A stretch of 64,000 bases of DNA from Limonium bicolor (GCA_023374045.1 CM041776.1:138387296-138451295), one strand, 5' to 3'; shown: positions 11,352 through 24,542, counted from the first letter of the stretch. Numbers and translations are program-made. The notes: generated from the sequence alone by a model not told the origin.

Positions 11352-13525
11352 CATTAAGGCCGAAAATGGTGAGTTATTTATCAAGAAAAATAATTATAAC
11401 TCTTAAGCTAAAGTTGTTACCATAAGATATAATTTTATGTCACAAAAAAAATTAATTATGTGGAGTATAATACATGGCCGAATTATCTAGTAATAATTTG
11501 CTCTATTTTGAGCTAAAAATATGTCTAAGACATTACAATAATTTTTACATGAGATATATGGCTCATATGTATTTATGTATAATTATTATGAGTTATAAAT
11601 CAAGTTTTGAAAAACATATGGTAAAATATTGTTTAAGCCTAGAACAAAATGTTTTATTGAGTGATTTTTGGAGTATCTAAGTATATTAACTTATATTATA
11701 AATTTTGGGTATATTAAAAATAGCTACAAGAGTTTAAATGACTAGTTTAATAAGTTATGTGGCTAAATTGTAAATTTTGAAAAGTTTGGTGAACATATGA
11801 TGATTTCTGAGAGTTAATGGTGTCCTTGGCATAATTATAATATAATATGGTGTAAGAATTAATGTTATGAATTTTGGTTAAATTAAACATGTGCTTAAGT
11901 GTTAAAATAACAATTTATAAAGTTTTGGGGCTATTTTGTAATTTCTGGAAAAGTTAGTGTAAAATCGAGAATTATATAAATTTCTGGGTATATTAATGTA
12001 TTAAGTATGAAATTAGACCTTGGTCAAAGTGTTGACCAAAAACTTTGGGTTAAAATGAATTATGACATAAAATAATAAGTTTATAAAAGTTTTGGGGTGA
12101 TTATGTAATTTATGGAAGTTTAAATGCAAAACCGATTTTGATATGGGGCGAAATCATAATTTGTAGAAATATAAGGGTCAATTTGGTATTTAAGGAAATT
12201 AAATATAAAAACTAAAGTTTATAAGTTAATAGGTAACTATTATAAAGTTTTTGGGGTTAAAATGTAATTATAAGGAAATGAATGTTAAAGCCGAAAGTTT
12301 ATGTGTCTAAATGGTAATTTATAAAAGTTAAGGTGTTCAAATAATAATTACCGAATTTATAGTGGTGGTTTTGAGAAATAATTAATTAAGAAGATAAAAC
12401 TATGTAATATAATGTATTTTGGAGAATAATGTAAAGTTTATGAAATAAATGTGGTTATAATATAATAACCAAAAAGTATAGTGTATTTATAGGATTAAAA
12501 ATATTTGTAGGTCCTATATGGATATTTAGAAGATTTTAGAAAAAAAGTATGATTTAAGGATTTAACAAATTAAAACTGATGTTATATGCAGAGTAGTAAT
12601 TATTTGAAAGAAATAATATTATTTGGGGGTTAGTTTGTAATTAATAAAAGATACGGGGAAATATGCCCAAGCGTGACATGTAATACAATTTGAGAATTTA
12701 TAAGTTGTTATGTCATTTAGACAATTAAAATCATGTATCATAAATAAACATGTGTATAAAATATATACATTTAAGATTTTCAAGTAAATCAAAGGAATGA
12801 ATATGAGGAATGTAATGGTGAATACCAAATAATATTGGAGTGATAGTATATTAAATATAAAGTTAAGAGGAAAATTAGTTAACATGTGACCAATAAATGT
12901 CATTGATGAAATTGTAAATTGTTATGTCGTTTGGACAAATACAACGTGTCATGTGAATAATATTTGTTTATACAAAAAATACATTTAAGGAAATTATATA
13001 AGTTAAGAGAAATTAATTGATGCGGTACATAAGATCATGGAGGTAATTAAAAGAGAATTACCATACAATAGAAGTCTTATAAGTAAAGACTACAATGGTT
13101 TAAATTATATAGGTAAACCTTAAACATAAATAAGGTTAAGAGGTTAAAAGAAAGTATCTAAGCGTTAAAAATAAACCTCACATGAAATAACGAATATGAG
13201 GACATTTCATGATACGATAAAATTATTATACGAGAGTAACATAAATTAACACTCTCAGTTAATCCTATTCTAGGACTGTGATTGGCTAGATGTTGACCGG
13301 GAATTAATCGAGTACAATCTTCGGTGAACGGTATGGATTTCTTGCAACCTGTTTGCTAACGGATTACACCGGCTTGTGTGCTATCTGTTGTGTGAAATAA
13401 CGACCAAGATAATTGCACGACTATGTGCACTTGCGTTTGTGTATCGTTGTGATTATTTGTGCACTGCTAAGTTATTTTATGTGCGTGAACGATACTAACT
13501 ATAACGTGCATGTGCCACGCATGCA
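11352..13525 (+). mobile_element. L0: left visible part of an old long LTR
   Basis: A/T-rich DNA with phrases such as AAGGCCGAAA and TTTGGGGTTAAA that recur in S1 (about 16080-16420). It continues after S2 at 52514 and ends with GGGGTGTTACA at 53568, so I read it as one plus-strand LTR into which E1 and S2 inserted. An imperfect direct repeat of about 100 bp (12675-12785 and 12900-13005) is the only internal structure seen. ATGCA at 13521-13525 is the left TSD of S2. The small open frames (11474-11680, 12619-12903) are A/T-rich and not convincing genes. Confidence 0.65.
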
Positions 13526-13587
13526 TGTAACGCCCCTATTTAACATAAATACAGCGGAAATAAAATACTAAGGCGATTACAGACCAT

Positions 13588-13604
13588 CGGGTTCCAAACA
13601 CCCG
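13588..13604 (-). promoter_or_regulatory. S2 LTR terminal hairpin
   Basis: CGGGT and ACCCG arms with a 7-nt loop, 62 nt from the LTR end. This is the positional counterpart of the terminal hairpins of the other LTRs, with unrelated stem sequence. Confidence 0.5.
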
Positions 13605-13761
13605 GCACCAAACCTCACCATTTACAACTTATAATATTACAAATGCTATGGTCTGAACTCGAGAAAACTTAACAAGAGCAAGATATAAAAACTCTCCACA
13701 ATTCCTAATTCTCATCCCAATCACTTATACTCTTCGTGGCCACCTGTATAACAATTTGTAC

Positions 13762-13824
13762 CTGCAAGATGAAACCAAGCAGCCCACCCCAGGAGGGGTG
13801 AGTCAGTTCCCTGGAATGGAACTG
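13762..13824 (-). promoter_or_regulatory. S2 LTR hairpin pair and AG|GT site
   Basis: In sense: CAGTTCC...GGAACTG (13804-13824), then CACCCC...GGGGTG (13785-13800), then a T-rich stretch ending CTTGCAG|GTACAA (CAG at 13764-13762), about 236 nt from the LTR end. The order is the same as in E2, E3 and L0. Confidence 0.55.
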
Positions 13825-14166
13825 GTACAACTCTCCAAAACAAAAGTTTAAAAACATAACTCTTAAAATAAACAATAACTTGAAGTCAAATGCTTAAAAC
13901 AAAAACAGAAGAACAAGGCACATCAAAATCACCAAGTCAAAGACAACAAGTCGAAAATAGAGATAAATAATATAAAGGCAAAGTTAGTCAGTTAGAATAA
14001 ACCACACCATAAGTTAGTGAACAACCATTGCTTGTGTTAGATTCAGTTCCAATTAGGAGTAGAAAGACCCAAGTAGTCACAAGGACTAGGAATGAAAGAA
14101 GAGATTCAAGAACCAACAACTCAAGAGTGGAATAAAACCAACTGGGAGAGATGGCCCCCACCGCCA

Positions 14167-14298
14167 AACACGTCCTTTTAGGACAGCGGATATACAACCC
14201 CTCACTGTTTACCACGTCCTTTTTGGACAGGGGATATACAACCCCTCACTGTTTACCACGTCCTTTTTGGACAGGGGATATACAGCCCCTCACTGTTA
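14167..14298. repeat. 44-bp tandem repeat, 3 copies, in S2
   Basis: ACCACGTCCTTTTTGGACAG followed by GGGATATACAACCCCTCACTG repeats at 14167, 14211 and 14255. Each unit contains small palindromes (GTCC...GGAC and GGG...CCC). The third copy is cut shortly before the S1 insertion. Confidence 0.85.
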
Positions 14299-17200
14299 CC
14301 GATGAAGACGCGCTGAAATACCCCAAACTTATTAAACACGGATTAAATATCAAATCATTAATTAAGGCTTAAACATGCCTTAAAAGTCAACTGAGGACAA
14401 CAGTGGTCACATAAGACAAGATGTTGCACCCTTTGACTGTTAAGGGTAAATAAATACCCAAATGAACTATGTAGGACCTAAAAATTTGTCCTAAGTCTAT
14501 TAACATAATATTAAACATATTAAAATTGTTGGGCAACACTCCAACACAAAGAAAAAAGCACTTTCATGCTTCAACGTCAAAAAGGGCAAAAATGTGCTCT
14601 AAGAAACCTTAAAGGTCTAATGACCTCTAAATGATATAAAATTTAATTACATGATCAAATATCATGTAAGGAACCAACAAGACTGTTGTCAAACAAAACC
14701 AAGCTCAGAAACCCAGGCAACACAAAATGTGCGCTAAAACTCCTTAAAGCACGTTTTTGTGAAATTGTCTTTTAAATTGGTTTTAAATGGGCTAAAAGGT
14801 TATAAATACCTTTAAATATAATAAATATCATATTATATGATATTAGGAATTTAATTTCCAAATTTTACAGATTTTTACAAATTTAATATTAAAATATTAA
14901 TAAACCCTAAAGTGGGGCCCACAGGAGTCAAAATTGACCAAGTATGGTCAATGGTCAAATAATGACCCATATAACCCTTGGAAATCGGCTGGCAAGAGGG
15001 AGGAGACAGCATACAATGATTGTTAGACAAATTGCTACCTAATACATTTGCTTTTGAAAAATAAACTTACTTTTTTCAATTATTTCAAACTTTACTTACC
15101 TTACCTAGCTCCTCCTTCCTTCCTTGCACGTTTCCCTTCTGCCCAGCTGAGTTCCTCCCTTCCATTGAAGCTCTCAAGGTGTTCTTGAGCATGGAAGGCA
15201 GATCTAGCTCCTAAGTTCCTAATGTAAGTGTTTTAATGTCATTTTAGTCATTTTTTAGCCCTTCTTCTTCATCTCTTCACCACCAACACCTAAATTTCGT
15301 GGCTCAACAATTCCTATGGCTTATTCTCAGTGTTCTAAGGTTAGAACAAGAGCTAAATTCAGTTGAGACCAGTAGAGGGACCAAGGTTGTCCAAATCTAC
15401 ATTTTAAGGTAAAGATGTGCTTTAAGCTCATAACTTTTGATTCCCTTTGAATTCGGCTGTGAAATTTTGACCATAGCCTCATCTTATTCTCCTTTTCATG
15501 TGGGATCTGTTGGCTAGCCATTTGGAGCAAGGATGGCCGAGATCCAAGAGAAATACTCTCTTTTTAGGCATTTTCCAAGGTAAAACTTAATAACAAGGTA
15601 TTATTTCGAGATCTAACTAATCCTTATGTTAATATGGTGGATCTAACACCTTGTGGTGTGTTTGGTTCAGATCGAAACCACTTAGAACTTTCCTTGCACT
15701 CTTAAGGTAATTTTTGCCTTAAATCTTACATTAAATTACTCCTTATGGTTAGATCTTGCTTAGAGACTAACTAGGCCTTGTTTTCTGTTTGAAAACATGT
15801 AAAACAAGCTGTGGAGAATTCCTACTCAAGGTGGCCGAACCAAACAAGGCATTACCTAAGCTAAATCAAGGTATAAATCACTTAAAACCTTAATTTGATA
15901 CATTAACACAAGTTTAAGTGTGTGTATATTAATTGCCGTGAGTGAAGGAGAAAAACAAGGTCTTATTTGACCTTAAAATGTTTAAGAAATGGTTTGATAA
16001 ATTTTATAATAATTAAACAAGCATAATTGTCAAATTTAAGACATTATGTGGAAGTTTGGTAATTAAACAAGGAATTATGGTGAGGCCGAAATTTATATGT
16101 ATTTTGGGACATTTATGTGTAATTTATTTTGTGAGCAAATGTTTGTAATAAGGCCATGTATTTTAGGCCATTTTATTATGCATTTACAAGCTTTTATTTA
16201 AGTTTAGGTGATATATAATTATTACCGAAATGAAATGGGGTCTTAGGTGTAATTAAATTAAATTTGAGGGCTTTAGAATAATAAGGCCGAAATTAGAGGT
16301 AAAAAGGAGTTAAAATAAAGTTTATAAGATTTTATAAAGTTTTGGGGTTAAATGGTGATTTCTAGAAAGTTTGGGTGCAAATCGTAATTATTAAGAAATA
16401 ATGGTCAAGGAAATATTAAGGTGGTCAACCTTGACCATATGCTAGGTTTTGACCAAAATAAATAAGTTAGATAACTTATTTAAGGTTTTATAATAAGTTA
16501 TTTATTTCATGGTAATATTTTTATAACATATGTGGTAAATGTTATTACCGAAAATAAAGGGTGTACAATGGTATTTTAAAACACCCATGGCTATTAGGAA
16601 TTTTTAGGAATTTATTGAGTTGTTTTTGGGATTAAAATAAACTATATATGTATAATATATAGTTATTATGTCATTATGACACTTTGGAGAAAAATAGATG
16701 ATGGTGAAATGGTAATACTAAGAGTATATGGGTTAATAAGGATATTTATAACCCTTTGGTGGAATTTGGTGATTTTTAGAATTATATAAGAATATTTGTT
16801 GAGATATATATATAATATATAGTTTTAATGATATTATCAAACTATATGTTATAAAATGGGCCTAATGATAATATAAAATGTATATTGAGGTCTATTCGGA
16901 ATTTATGAAAAATAACCATTGGTTATACTCTTTTATAAGTTAGAAATGTTATATTGAATGGTATATATAACATGGTGAAAAGAAAGGGGTGATTTGGTAA
17001 ATAAAGGAAAATTATGGTTTAAGGAAAAGTATAAGGTTTAATATATGCCTATGAGGCAATATACAATAGTTTTGTATAAAAACTATAGGTTATGAGTTAA
17101 AGAAAATAAAAATATCATATCAAATGGCATTAGTACTTTCGGTATGACATTACATAATGTTATGTGGTCAAAAAGGGGATTTAAATAAATTCAAGGGCTA

Positions 17201-19386
17201 TACCGAATTAATAAGAGTTGGAAAATGAATTTTAGACTATGGTCTACAATGTCATAAATGTTATGACAATATATATGGTATTAAGGTGGTTTAAGGGAAT
17301 TAATATAAGGAGGGGTACTCACATAAAATAATGTGACAAACGATAAATAAATGGGATTTATAAACTAAGGTATTTATTGAATAAACCTTAGGAGTTGTAA
17401 TTATACAACATAAAATGTTACATAATATTAGGATAATAATCTTAATATAAGTTGTATAATATAATACAACTAATGGGAACAATCATCTAATAAAAGATGA
17501 TAAAATGTAACATAAAATATAAGAGTTTATGAAACTCATGAGAATTACCTACGTGGTAAAAATATATATACATACACAAGAAGATGTATATAAGGTGGAT
17601 ATATATATTGGTTGAAAACCATATGGTTTAATGGTGGTGGTTATTAAAAAAAATATAGTTACAAACTATATGCTATGGATTTTTGGGATGCAAATACTAT
17701 TTGCTAAAGATAATGAATTATATACTACATGGTATGATAAGAAATGGTGGGAAAATAATACAACATGGAAAAAAAAAAACAATACGGAAAGAATACAATA
17801 TGATAAGTGATACAATACAAAAATATATAATATAATATAATCATGCATGCATACATGCAACTATAGGTTACGTACCTAAACTATATGAGGATAAGATTAA
17901 AAGAAATATAAGGAATTAAACTTAACAGTTGAAATAGTTTTGACGTACGCGTTTTAAGTAACAAAGCCGACTGTTTTAGAGAAACCCGTAACAAAACTGT
18001 AGAAAACAGGGGTGAAACTGTCGGGGTTACTTATAATTCGGAGATACCGGATGTAGTTAGTCATGGAGACTGACTTATGGTTTGTATTACCGTTTAGAGT
18101 ATACTTCTGACAAGGACGCTTGACGAGCTAGCGGACTACACGGAGCATAGGATCTTGCTGATTCATACTCCACCGTAATACTGTCAGGGTGAACGGTATG
18201 TAAAGGGGTTTGCCGAGTTGACCTAAGGTTGCTCCTTGGGCTCGGATTTGGTTGATATAACTTGTATGCTGTTATGTGTCTTGGTTGTCTTTGAGGACTT
18301 CCTCAGTTCAGGCTTCTGTGTGATCTGTGATAAGATTGTTGCCTGAATGTGTTAATTGATATGCATGAATTGTATATTTATAGCTGCTTATTATTTACTG
18401 TTGTTGAGTTAACAGTATTGGTTCGTATATATGAACCTATATATATAAAACGAACTAGCGGCTATGGTGCTATCTTATATGAAATATAAGGAACGTAAGT
18501 AAAACGTTGTAGCACTATGATAATAACACATACATATTATCTGAGACTGTGTACGGAGCATTGGCCTTTTCTATACGCCGCTCTCGTATCTAACACTGGA
18601 TCCTGAGTTTACAAACTCTGGGTTGGACTAATGACCTTGGTCTGCTGTGTTAGAAAATTTGGTAATGCGATGCGATGCGATGGTATAATTAAAAAAATTA
18701 ATAAGTTAATGAATGGAAGGAAAGCCAAGAGGATGTGGCTCTTGGTGCGCGCTGTGATCACAAAAACGATACCAGGATGTCCGCGTACGGGTCCGTAAGT
18801 ATCAAGGAAATTCCCGTGAGCTAGAATGGCTCGTTGGTCGGAGACTCTACCGTTGGAGTGGCTACTGCCGTGGGTGACCCGCCATAATATATGGGTAACT
18901 AGAGACGTGTCGTTTTAACGAGACATTGTCACTAGGTATAACTGAACAACTAAACAAAATTGAAACTTATACAGTGGCGAACAATATCATGGACGAGACT
19001 TAATACTTGTTTATTATTCTCGTTGTTTCGCTTGTTGTTCATTGGTTATACTTGTGGATATTTTATTTTGTGTTGATGGTTGGATGGAGCCTACAAGGCT
19101 AAGGTAAATCAAATACGAAAACTGTACGCTACGGCGAATGTACAGGGTACATTAAATTGATAATACTCGATATGTTCGATATATAATGTTGTATGGAATA
19201 TTAAATGAATGTTTGAATATTTGGATGGATGGTTGAATGTTTATGGATATTTGGATGGATGGTTAAAGTTATTATGCATGTTTACTACAGTATTGAATGT
19301 AACTGTAAAATGGTAAAGCATGAAACCGATCTAATAATAAGACGGTTAAAATGACAAGTGACCATTAGGGTCCAGGCCCGGCATAC

Positions 19387-19419
19387 TCAGCGTCTATCGC
19401 TGATACTACACCATTTCAG
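19387..19419 (+). promoter_or_regulatory. S1 LTR hairpin and AG|GT site
   Basis: TCAGCG-TCTAT-CGCTGA (19387-19403, perfect 6-bp stem) then CACCATTTCAG|GTTG (AG at 19418-19419), 360 nt before the LTR end. Confidence 0.6.
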
Positions 19420-19658
19420 GTTGTTGATCATTGTCGGAGCTGAAGAGCAGGAACAGGGTAATTGGAGATGTTGTATAGAAATGAAGATGGTGTATGGTCT
19501 TATGGTAAGGTTGTGTATTTTCAGGATTGGGTAGATGCTCACTTGTCGATGTTTATGAGTTATGGATTAGTGTGATGTATAGGAATTTCTCGTTATCACT
19601 GCGGTTAGTAGTTTATTTATTTTGGAAGTTGGATGTAGTTGGGCTACGTTGCTCGCAT

Positions 19659-19678
19659 GGGCGAGTAATGGCCGGTGA
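19659..19678 (+). promoter_or_regulatory. S1 LTR terminal hairpin
   Basis: TTGCTCGC and GCGAGTAA arms (one G-U pair) around ATGG, 101 nt before the LTR end. Confidence 0.6.
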
Positions 19679-19784
19679 CACCCGAGTGAGTTTGTAATAG
19701 TTAATTATTTTACCGCTGCGAGACGTTTTATTTATTCTACGTGAGGGATTATATCGTGATTATGGAGAGGGGTGTTACACGCGC

Positions 19785-20393
19785 GCACGTTATAACAAAA
19801 GACTCAGCTCATGGATGAAACGATATCCAGAGTCAAAGAAGAATTTTTACCAAGACTGGCATTTCCCATATTCCCACTAGATTAATAACTTCACAAGTGC
19901 AAAACCAAAACACTCAGTCCTACAGAGTGCAGAGGCGTAAACCCTCAGCAATTAATATCTACTGAGACAACCAGATAAGAGGAACCAATGATCATGTGAG
20001 TTGTACATTCAAGGCTCAGTTAGTCACATCAAGCTGAGTTAGTCACACAAGCGGTTTCCTTTTGAAATTCATTTCAGCTCAGTTAGCGTTTTCCAAAACA
20101 TTTCCATAAAGTCTGTTAGCAAAAGTATCTGAGTACGAGAAATCGTACCTGGTAGGAGCAGTAGCAGTAACCAACTTGAAAGTGCGAACTTCCACTAACA
20201 ACCTATAATTAAGGCATTCCAAGTACTGATTAGCTAAGGAACTCATAAAGCTAAACGTCTTTTATTCTTACTGGTTTATAGTTTCTGATTTACAATTACT
20301 CTCTCATAAGGATCTGGGCTAGATCTTGCTAATTAAATCTTTTATTAGGCCCATTTCATTTAAAGCAGGAAAGATTTAGAGAGAGTGGCCCAA
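19785..20393 (-). other. S2 middle piece with a conserved block
   Basis: S2 sequence between S1 and E2. Positions 19870-19948 resemble 32461-32560 (E3) and 41960-42062 (E2, opposite strand), with a core ACACTCAGTC-TACAGAGTGC followed by AGAGGCGTAAAC. No gene is seen. CCCAA at 20389-20393 is the left TSD of E2. Confidence 0.7.
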
Positions 20394-22600
20394 TGAAATA
20401 CCCCGACCTTAAATATAGTGATTAAAATTATCCTAATCCGTATTTAAGAGCCTAATAACGCTTAAGTAATATTTGGGAGGAAAAATAAATCCAAAAGAAA
20501 TAAAGAAACGCTTAAAAGCGGAAAACGCTAAATAAGCGATAAGTAACCATAGGAGGTATGAGACCTCGGTTAGCGTGTTATATGGATTCCAAGGGTTTAA
20601 TAGGACCTAAATTATATGTGGGAACAACTCCCGAAGAAAACGGATCCAAATAATGAATTAAAACGCTAATAGAGCTTTAGAGCACGTTTTTTCGAGAAAA
20701 CCCGAAAAATGTGACTTTGAGTGGTCAAACGCACCCGTAAAAATTATAAATCATTAAATAAATATTATTAAGCATTTATGGAAGCTTAATAACCAATAAA
20801 AATAAAGAAACGAGAAAATTCCGGAAACGGGCCCGGTTAGCGAATAGTATCAAAACCGGGTAAAATAACGAGCGTTTTCTGTAAAAGACGAAAAACTGCT
20901 CCAGCTTAACAGTATATGTGGGCCGGTTTTTATAGGGTATTAATACCCTCTCTCACACACAATTAAATATTACCCTCTCACACACACACTAGAAGACAAG
21001 GAAACAAAAAAGTAACAAAAAGTAGAAAAAAACTCTCTCACCTCACTTTTTCTATTCTCTCTTCTATTCTTTCCTTTCCCCATCGTGAGACTCCTCTCTT
21101 TCTCCCCTTGGCTGGCGATTTTCAGACCTTCAACAACAATAATGCAACCTCACTTCACCTTCATGCTCTAGCCATATACAAGCTCCAAATGCAAAACAAA
21201 TTACATATTTGAACTCCCCTCATCATCCTCTACACTTCTCTCTTTTCAGAATCCAAAAATGAGGAAGTTCATTTTCATGGGTATACCCCATTGGTGAAGA
21301 AAATAGCATCAATGTGTAGCTTGGAGTCTCCTATCTCCAACAAGGTAAAAATCTACATGAAAAACTCATGTTTTCTTCACTTTCCTTCACAACCGATTTT
21401 TGCCCCATTGTAACACTCCATTTTCCTCTCTTTTGAGAACAATATCAACCTTGCAATGGTGGTGGATTCACCTTCTTGAACCAAGGGCTAAAACCCCTTC
21501 TAAAACACTCCAAAGGTAAACCCTAGAAATCTTGCTTTAAACATTTCATTGAACTAGCATTAATTTAAGGGTTAGTATATTAATTGTAGTTGTTTTGTGT
21601 TCATTGGGTGATGGGAATGGAGTTTGGCAACTCCATTCCCCACATGGCCGATTTGGGCAAGAAAGAAAGAAGAGGAGAATTGGAAGAGGAATGAAGGAAT
21701 TATAAGCTCGAGGTAAGAGCTCTTTACTAATGTTAGTTCTAATGCATTAGACTAATGGGAATGGGCAAACTAACTAAAGAACCCAAAATCTTGTATTGGA
21801 ATTGTAGTATTGGAAGTTTGAGTATTTGTGCGGAAGTTTGAGTATTTGTGAATTGGTATGTGAATCGTAGGCTTTGGAGCCAAATGATTGTGTATGAGTA
21901 TTAGTATTGGTATTTGAGGAAGTATTAATGAATTGGTATTGTCTTGAATGCTGGTAGGACCCTTGTATGGGTGTGGCTAGTTTAGGAATGGATTTGATGA
22001 GAATGTGTATGAGTGGCTAAGTAAGAAAAGTAGATGGACTATGGCAAAATTTTGGTAGGAATGTGTGCATTTATGGAGGACTTGGTGTGTGGGAGAACCA
22101 AGGTATGTATTGGGGATAGTAGAGATGTTTAGTAGTGATGAAGAGGTAGTAGTAGTATGAGAAGTAAGAAGTGCAAAATCTGTAGCAAAGTGTATTAACA
22201 TGCATTGGAGAAGTTAGAAAAGATTAGAGTGTAAGACTTGGTAAAATGAATGTTGGACTTGGGTATAGATGGTACAATTGCTTGGAAATGAATTGGCATG
22301 GTAAGAGGAGGTATTTGGAATGCTAGGAGTGACATTGGTAGAGGAAGTATTGGATGGTAGAAGTTGGTTTAAAAATCTGTAGCAATGAAGAAAGAAAATT
22401 GGTATAAGTGCTAGAATGAAGTGAGGAAAATTGTGTAAGTGAATTGATGGATTTAGCAATGAATTGGAGGGATGAACTAAGGTGAATTAGAGGATTTAAT
22501 TAGTGTTTAAACATGTAGGAAACAAGTGGAAATGAGTAGGAAAAGATTGGGTGAGAATTGAGGTGAATTTGGAGTCCAAAGTAGATAATTAAAAGGGGTT

Positions 22601-22720
22601 CTGCAGCCGACCTACCCAGGCGACCACCCCAGACTGGGTTAGTCGGGCCGAATTCTGTAACCCGGGTACTCTCTGCAGCCGACCTACCCAGGCGACCTAC
22701 CCAGAGTAGGTCGGTCGGCC
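22601..22720. repeat. GC-rich hairpin array of the E2 LTR (5' copy)
   Basis: Two CTGCAGCCGACCTACCCAG units pair with AGTAGGTCGGTCGGCC-type sequence. An A-tract (TTTGTAAAAAAAAA) follows at once. It lies 2.2 kb into the LTR; the 3' LTR copy is 46463-46567. It contains the GCCGAC core that DREB/CBF factors bind in plants, which may be chance. Confidence 0.7.
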
Positions 22721-23936
22721 TTTGTAAAAAAAAATTAAAATTTAATTAGATAAATATATATAATACATATGTACATAATACATATATATATAAATATATA
22801 TATACATACATACATATATATATGCATGAGTAAAGCGTTAGTGCTAAAGTAAGGAAGGTAAGAAAGTTGTGAATATAAAGAACATTAAGTTAAACCGAAA
22901 TAACGGGATAACAGGGTAAGTACGGGAGTAGTGATTATGTATGTATTTTAATGCTTAGTATTAATTGAACCATTTGACATGTAGTCATTGGTTCGAGAAT
23001 AAGAATCGAGGAACAAGGGTGAACCAAAGGAACAAGGGAACGCCCGGTAAAGTAAATTCCGGTAAAAAGGTATGATTTCCTCATGCTCTGTATCCTAACC
23101 TGGTTACCCCGATGTGTGTGCTTATGTGATCACTCAAATAAGATAAATGCATGAATCGGACTCTTATTGCACTTAATTGTGTTTGGGCTATATTGTTCTT
23201 GTTGTATTCTCTTGAACATTTAGTTTGTATAGTTCATGAAATATATGGATGAGAATGAAGTGTATGTATATGTGGATGTGTACATGTGTAGAGTATTAAC
23301 CCTTGGTATGGGTGTAATGACTTCTGCTAATTCCTAACTACCTAACTCCTAACTTGAGTATTGAGTAAAATGGAATGAGTAGAAGTCCGATATAGTTTCG
23401 GCCACGCGTGAGGATAAGGAAACACAAGAGGTTGGATCCCAATCCTGGCTGTAATCTTTTCCATGGACCAATCCCCTTGAATGGGTAGCATCCTGGATTA
23501 GTGGGCCACCCTAAAGCCCGGTGGTGGGATGTTGTAATCCCTGCCCGGAGGTCATACTGACTTAACCTGAGTAAAGTAAGTAAGAAGTAAGTATTGTATG
23601 TGTATCGGTCTTGACTATTGTAAGTCATTGACCTTGAGTAAATGAGTATTGAACACCCGATTAACCGGGCGTGTAAAGAAGCTAACAAGCCTTCTGTGTG
23701 AATTGGAGAAGTGTATCTCCGTATTGCGTATTGAGTATGTAATGAGTACGTATTGTGTATGTGTATTCTAGAAGATGGTAAGTAAGTATTGGTTGACTTG
23801 TATTGTCTTCCAACCATGCATTGTACTGTGCGTATGTATGTATACCTTGTGTAGTATTGTAGTATCGTGAATGAAAGCATGTATGTATGTAAGTATGTAT
23901 GCATGTATGTAATGCAAAATGAATTGCATGTATTCG

Positions 23937-24032
23937 ACCAAATGGTCGACGTACCCTCGCTAGTACGCGGGGTATGCGGTTATCATATTCAGCGAAAGCT
24001 GACCCCCTCGGGGGAACATTTTTAGTGTGCAG
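23937..24032 (+). promoter_or_regulatory. E2 LTR hairpin cluster and AG|GT site
   Basis: Successive perfect stems: CGACCA-AA-TGGTCG, TCAGC-GAAA-GCTGA (GNRA-type loop, 23989-24002) and CCCCC-TC-GGGGG (24003-24014), then GTGTGCAG|GTACC (AG at 24031-24032). It lies 478 nt before the LTR end; the 3' LTR copy is around 47750-47842. Confidence 0.65.
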
Positions 24033-24386
24033 GTACCGAAGCGGATGTAGTCAAGGTGAGAGACCGGTGACTACACTTGGATAGTTAGAAGTGGAATGTA
24101 GAGGTGTACTAAATGGCACACCCTTGTACTTAGGAAGTAAGTAGTAGTGAAGAATGGGTAGATGTAGACTCTTAATGAGTACACATGAACTTGGGAGAAG
24201 CATTGTATTTGTATAAGGAATTTAGTAAACTCGGTTATGTACATTGTACTGTATGGTATTGTAAAGGAGCAAAGTATTGAATGGAACATGGTAGCATTTA
24301 TTAGTAAATGGAGTATGTATTGTAGATGTGTAGTACTCGGGATTCTGGTCCATCAGACCGATGCTGTATGTAGTAGTAGTAGCTTT

Positions 24387-24408
24387 GTTAGTCACGTGGG
24401 TGACTAAC
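24387..24408 (+). promoter_or_regulatory. E2 LTR terminal hairpin
   Basis: Perfect 9-bp stem GTTAGTCAC / GTGACTAAC with loop GTGG, 102 nt before the LTR end; the copy in the 3' LTR is 48186-48207. Confidence 0.75.
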
Positions 24409-24515
24409 GGCATTGTATCACCCACTGCATGTAAGTATGTACCGCTGCGTGAATCTGGAAGTACGAGGAGATTGGACGGTAATGACAGTATTAACAGTAG
24501 GGGTGTTACAAAAAG

Positions 24516-24542
24516 TGGTATCAGAGCGAAGTATCGCTCTGA
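24516..24542 (+). promoter_or_regulatory. E2 primer-binding site (iMet) within a hairpin
   Basis: TGGTATCAGAGC (24516-24527), 5 nt after the LTR. Its TCAGAGCG part pairs with CGCTCTGA (24521-24542, loop AAGTAT). Confidence 0.93.

Larger units (their letters stand above)
14314..19779 (+). mobile_element. S1: solo LTR, 5466 bp
   Basis: It starts TGAAATACCCC and ends GGGGTGTTACA, with CGCGC directly on both sides (14309-14313 and 19780-19784). There is no PBS, PPT or internal region, so it is a solo LTR, probably left by LTR-LTR recombination. A CT-rich stretch at about 15090-15150 may lie just after the promoter. The central part (16000-17900) is A/T-rich and related to L0. Small open frames inside it are not credible genes. 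Confidence 0.9.
20394..24510 (+). repeat. E2 5' LTR, 4117 bp
   Basis: It aligns with 44294-48309 over its length. A TATA-like TTTTTATAGG (20927-20936) and a GGGTATT-AATACCC palindrome (20935-20948) are followed by CT-rich DNA, a plausible promoter and start. Further on come a GC-rich hairpin array (22601-22720), A/T repeats (22745-22826) and GTAT-type repeats near 23879-23911. The 188-codon minus-strand open frame (23338-23904) is broken in the other LTR and is not taken as a gene. Confidence 0.9.

Noticed and set aside
13526..19779. One 6.2 kb element from TGTAACGCCCC (13526) to GGGGTGTTACA (19779)
   Set aside because: The flanking bases do not match (ATGCA against CGCGC). Matching duplications instead give S1 (14314-19779) and S2 (13526-52508).
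23338..23904. 188-codon minus-strand open frame in the E2 5' LTR
   Set aside because: The same region in the 3' LTR (47163-47752) is split by frameshifts, no domain is recognisable, and it overlaps the LTR hairpin sites.
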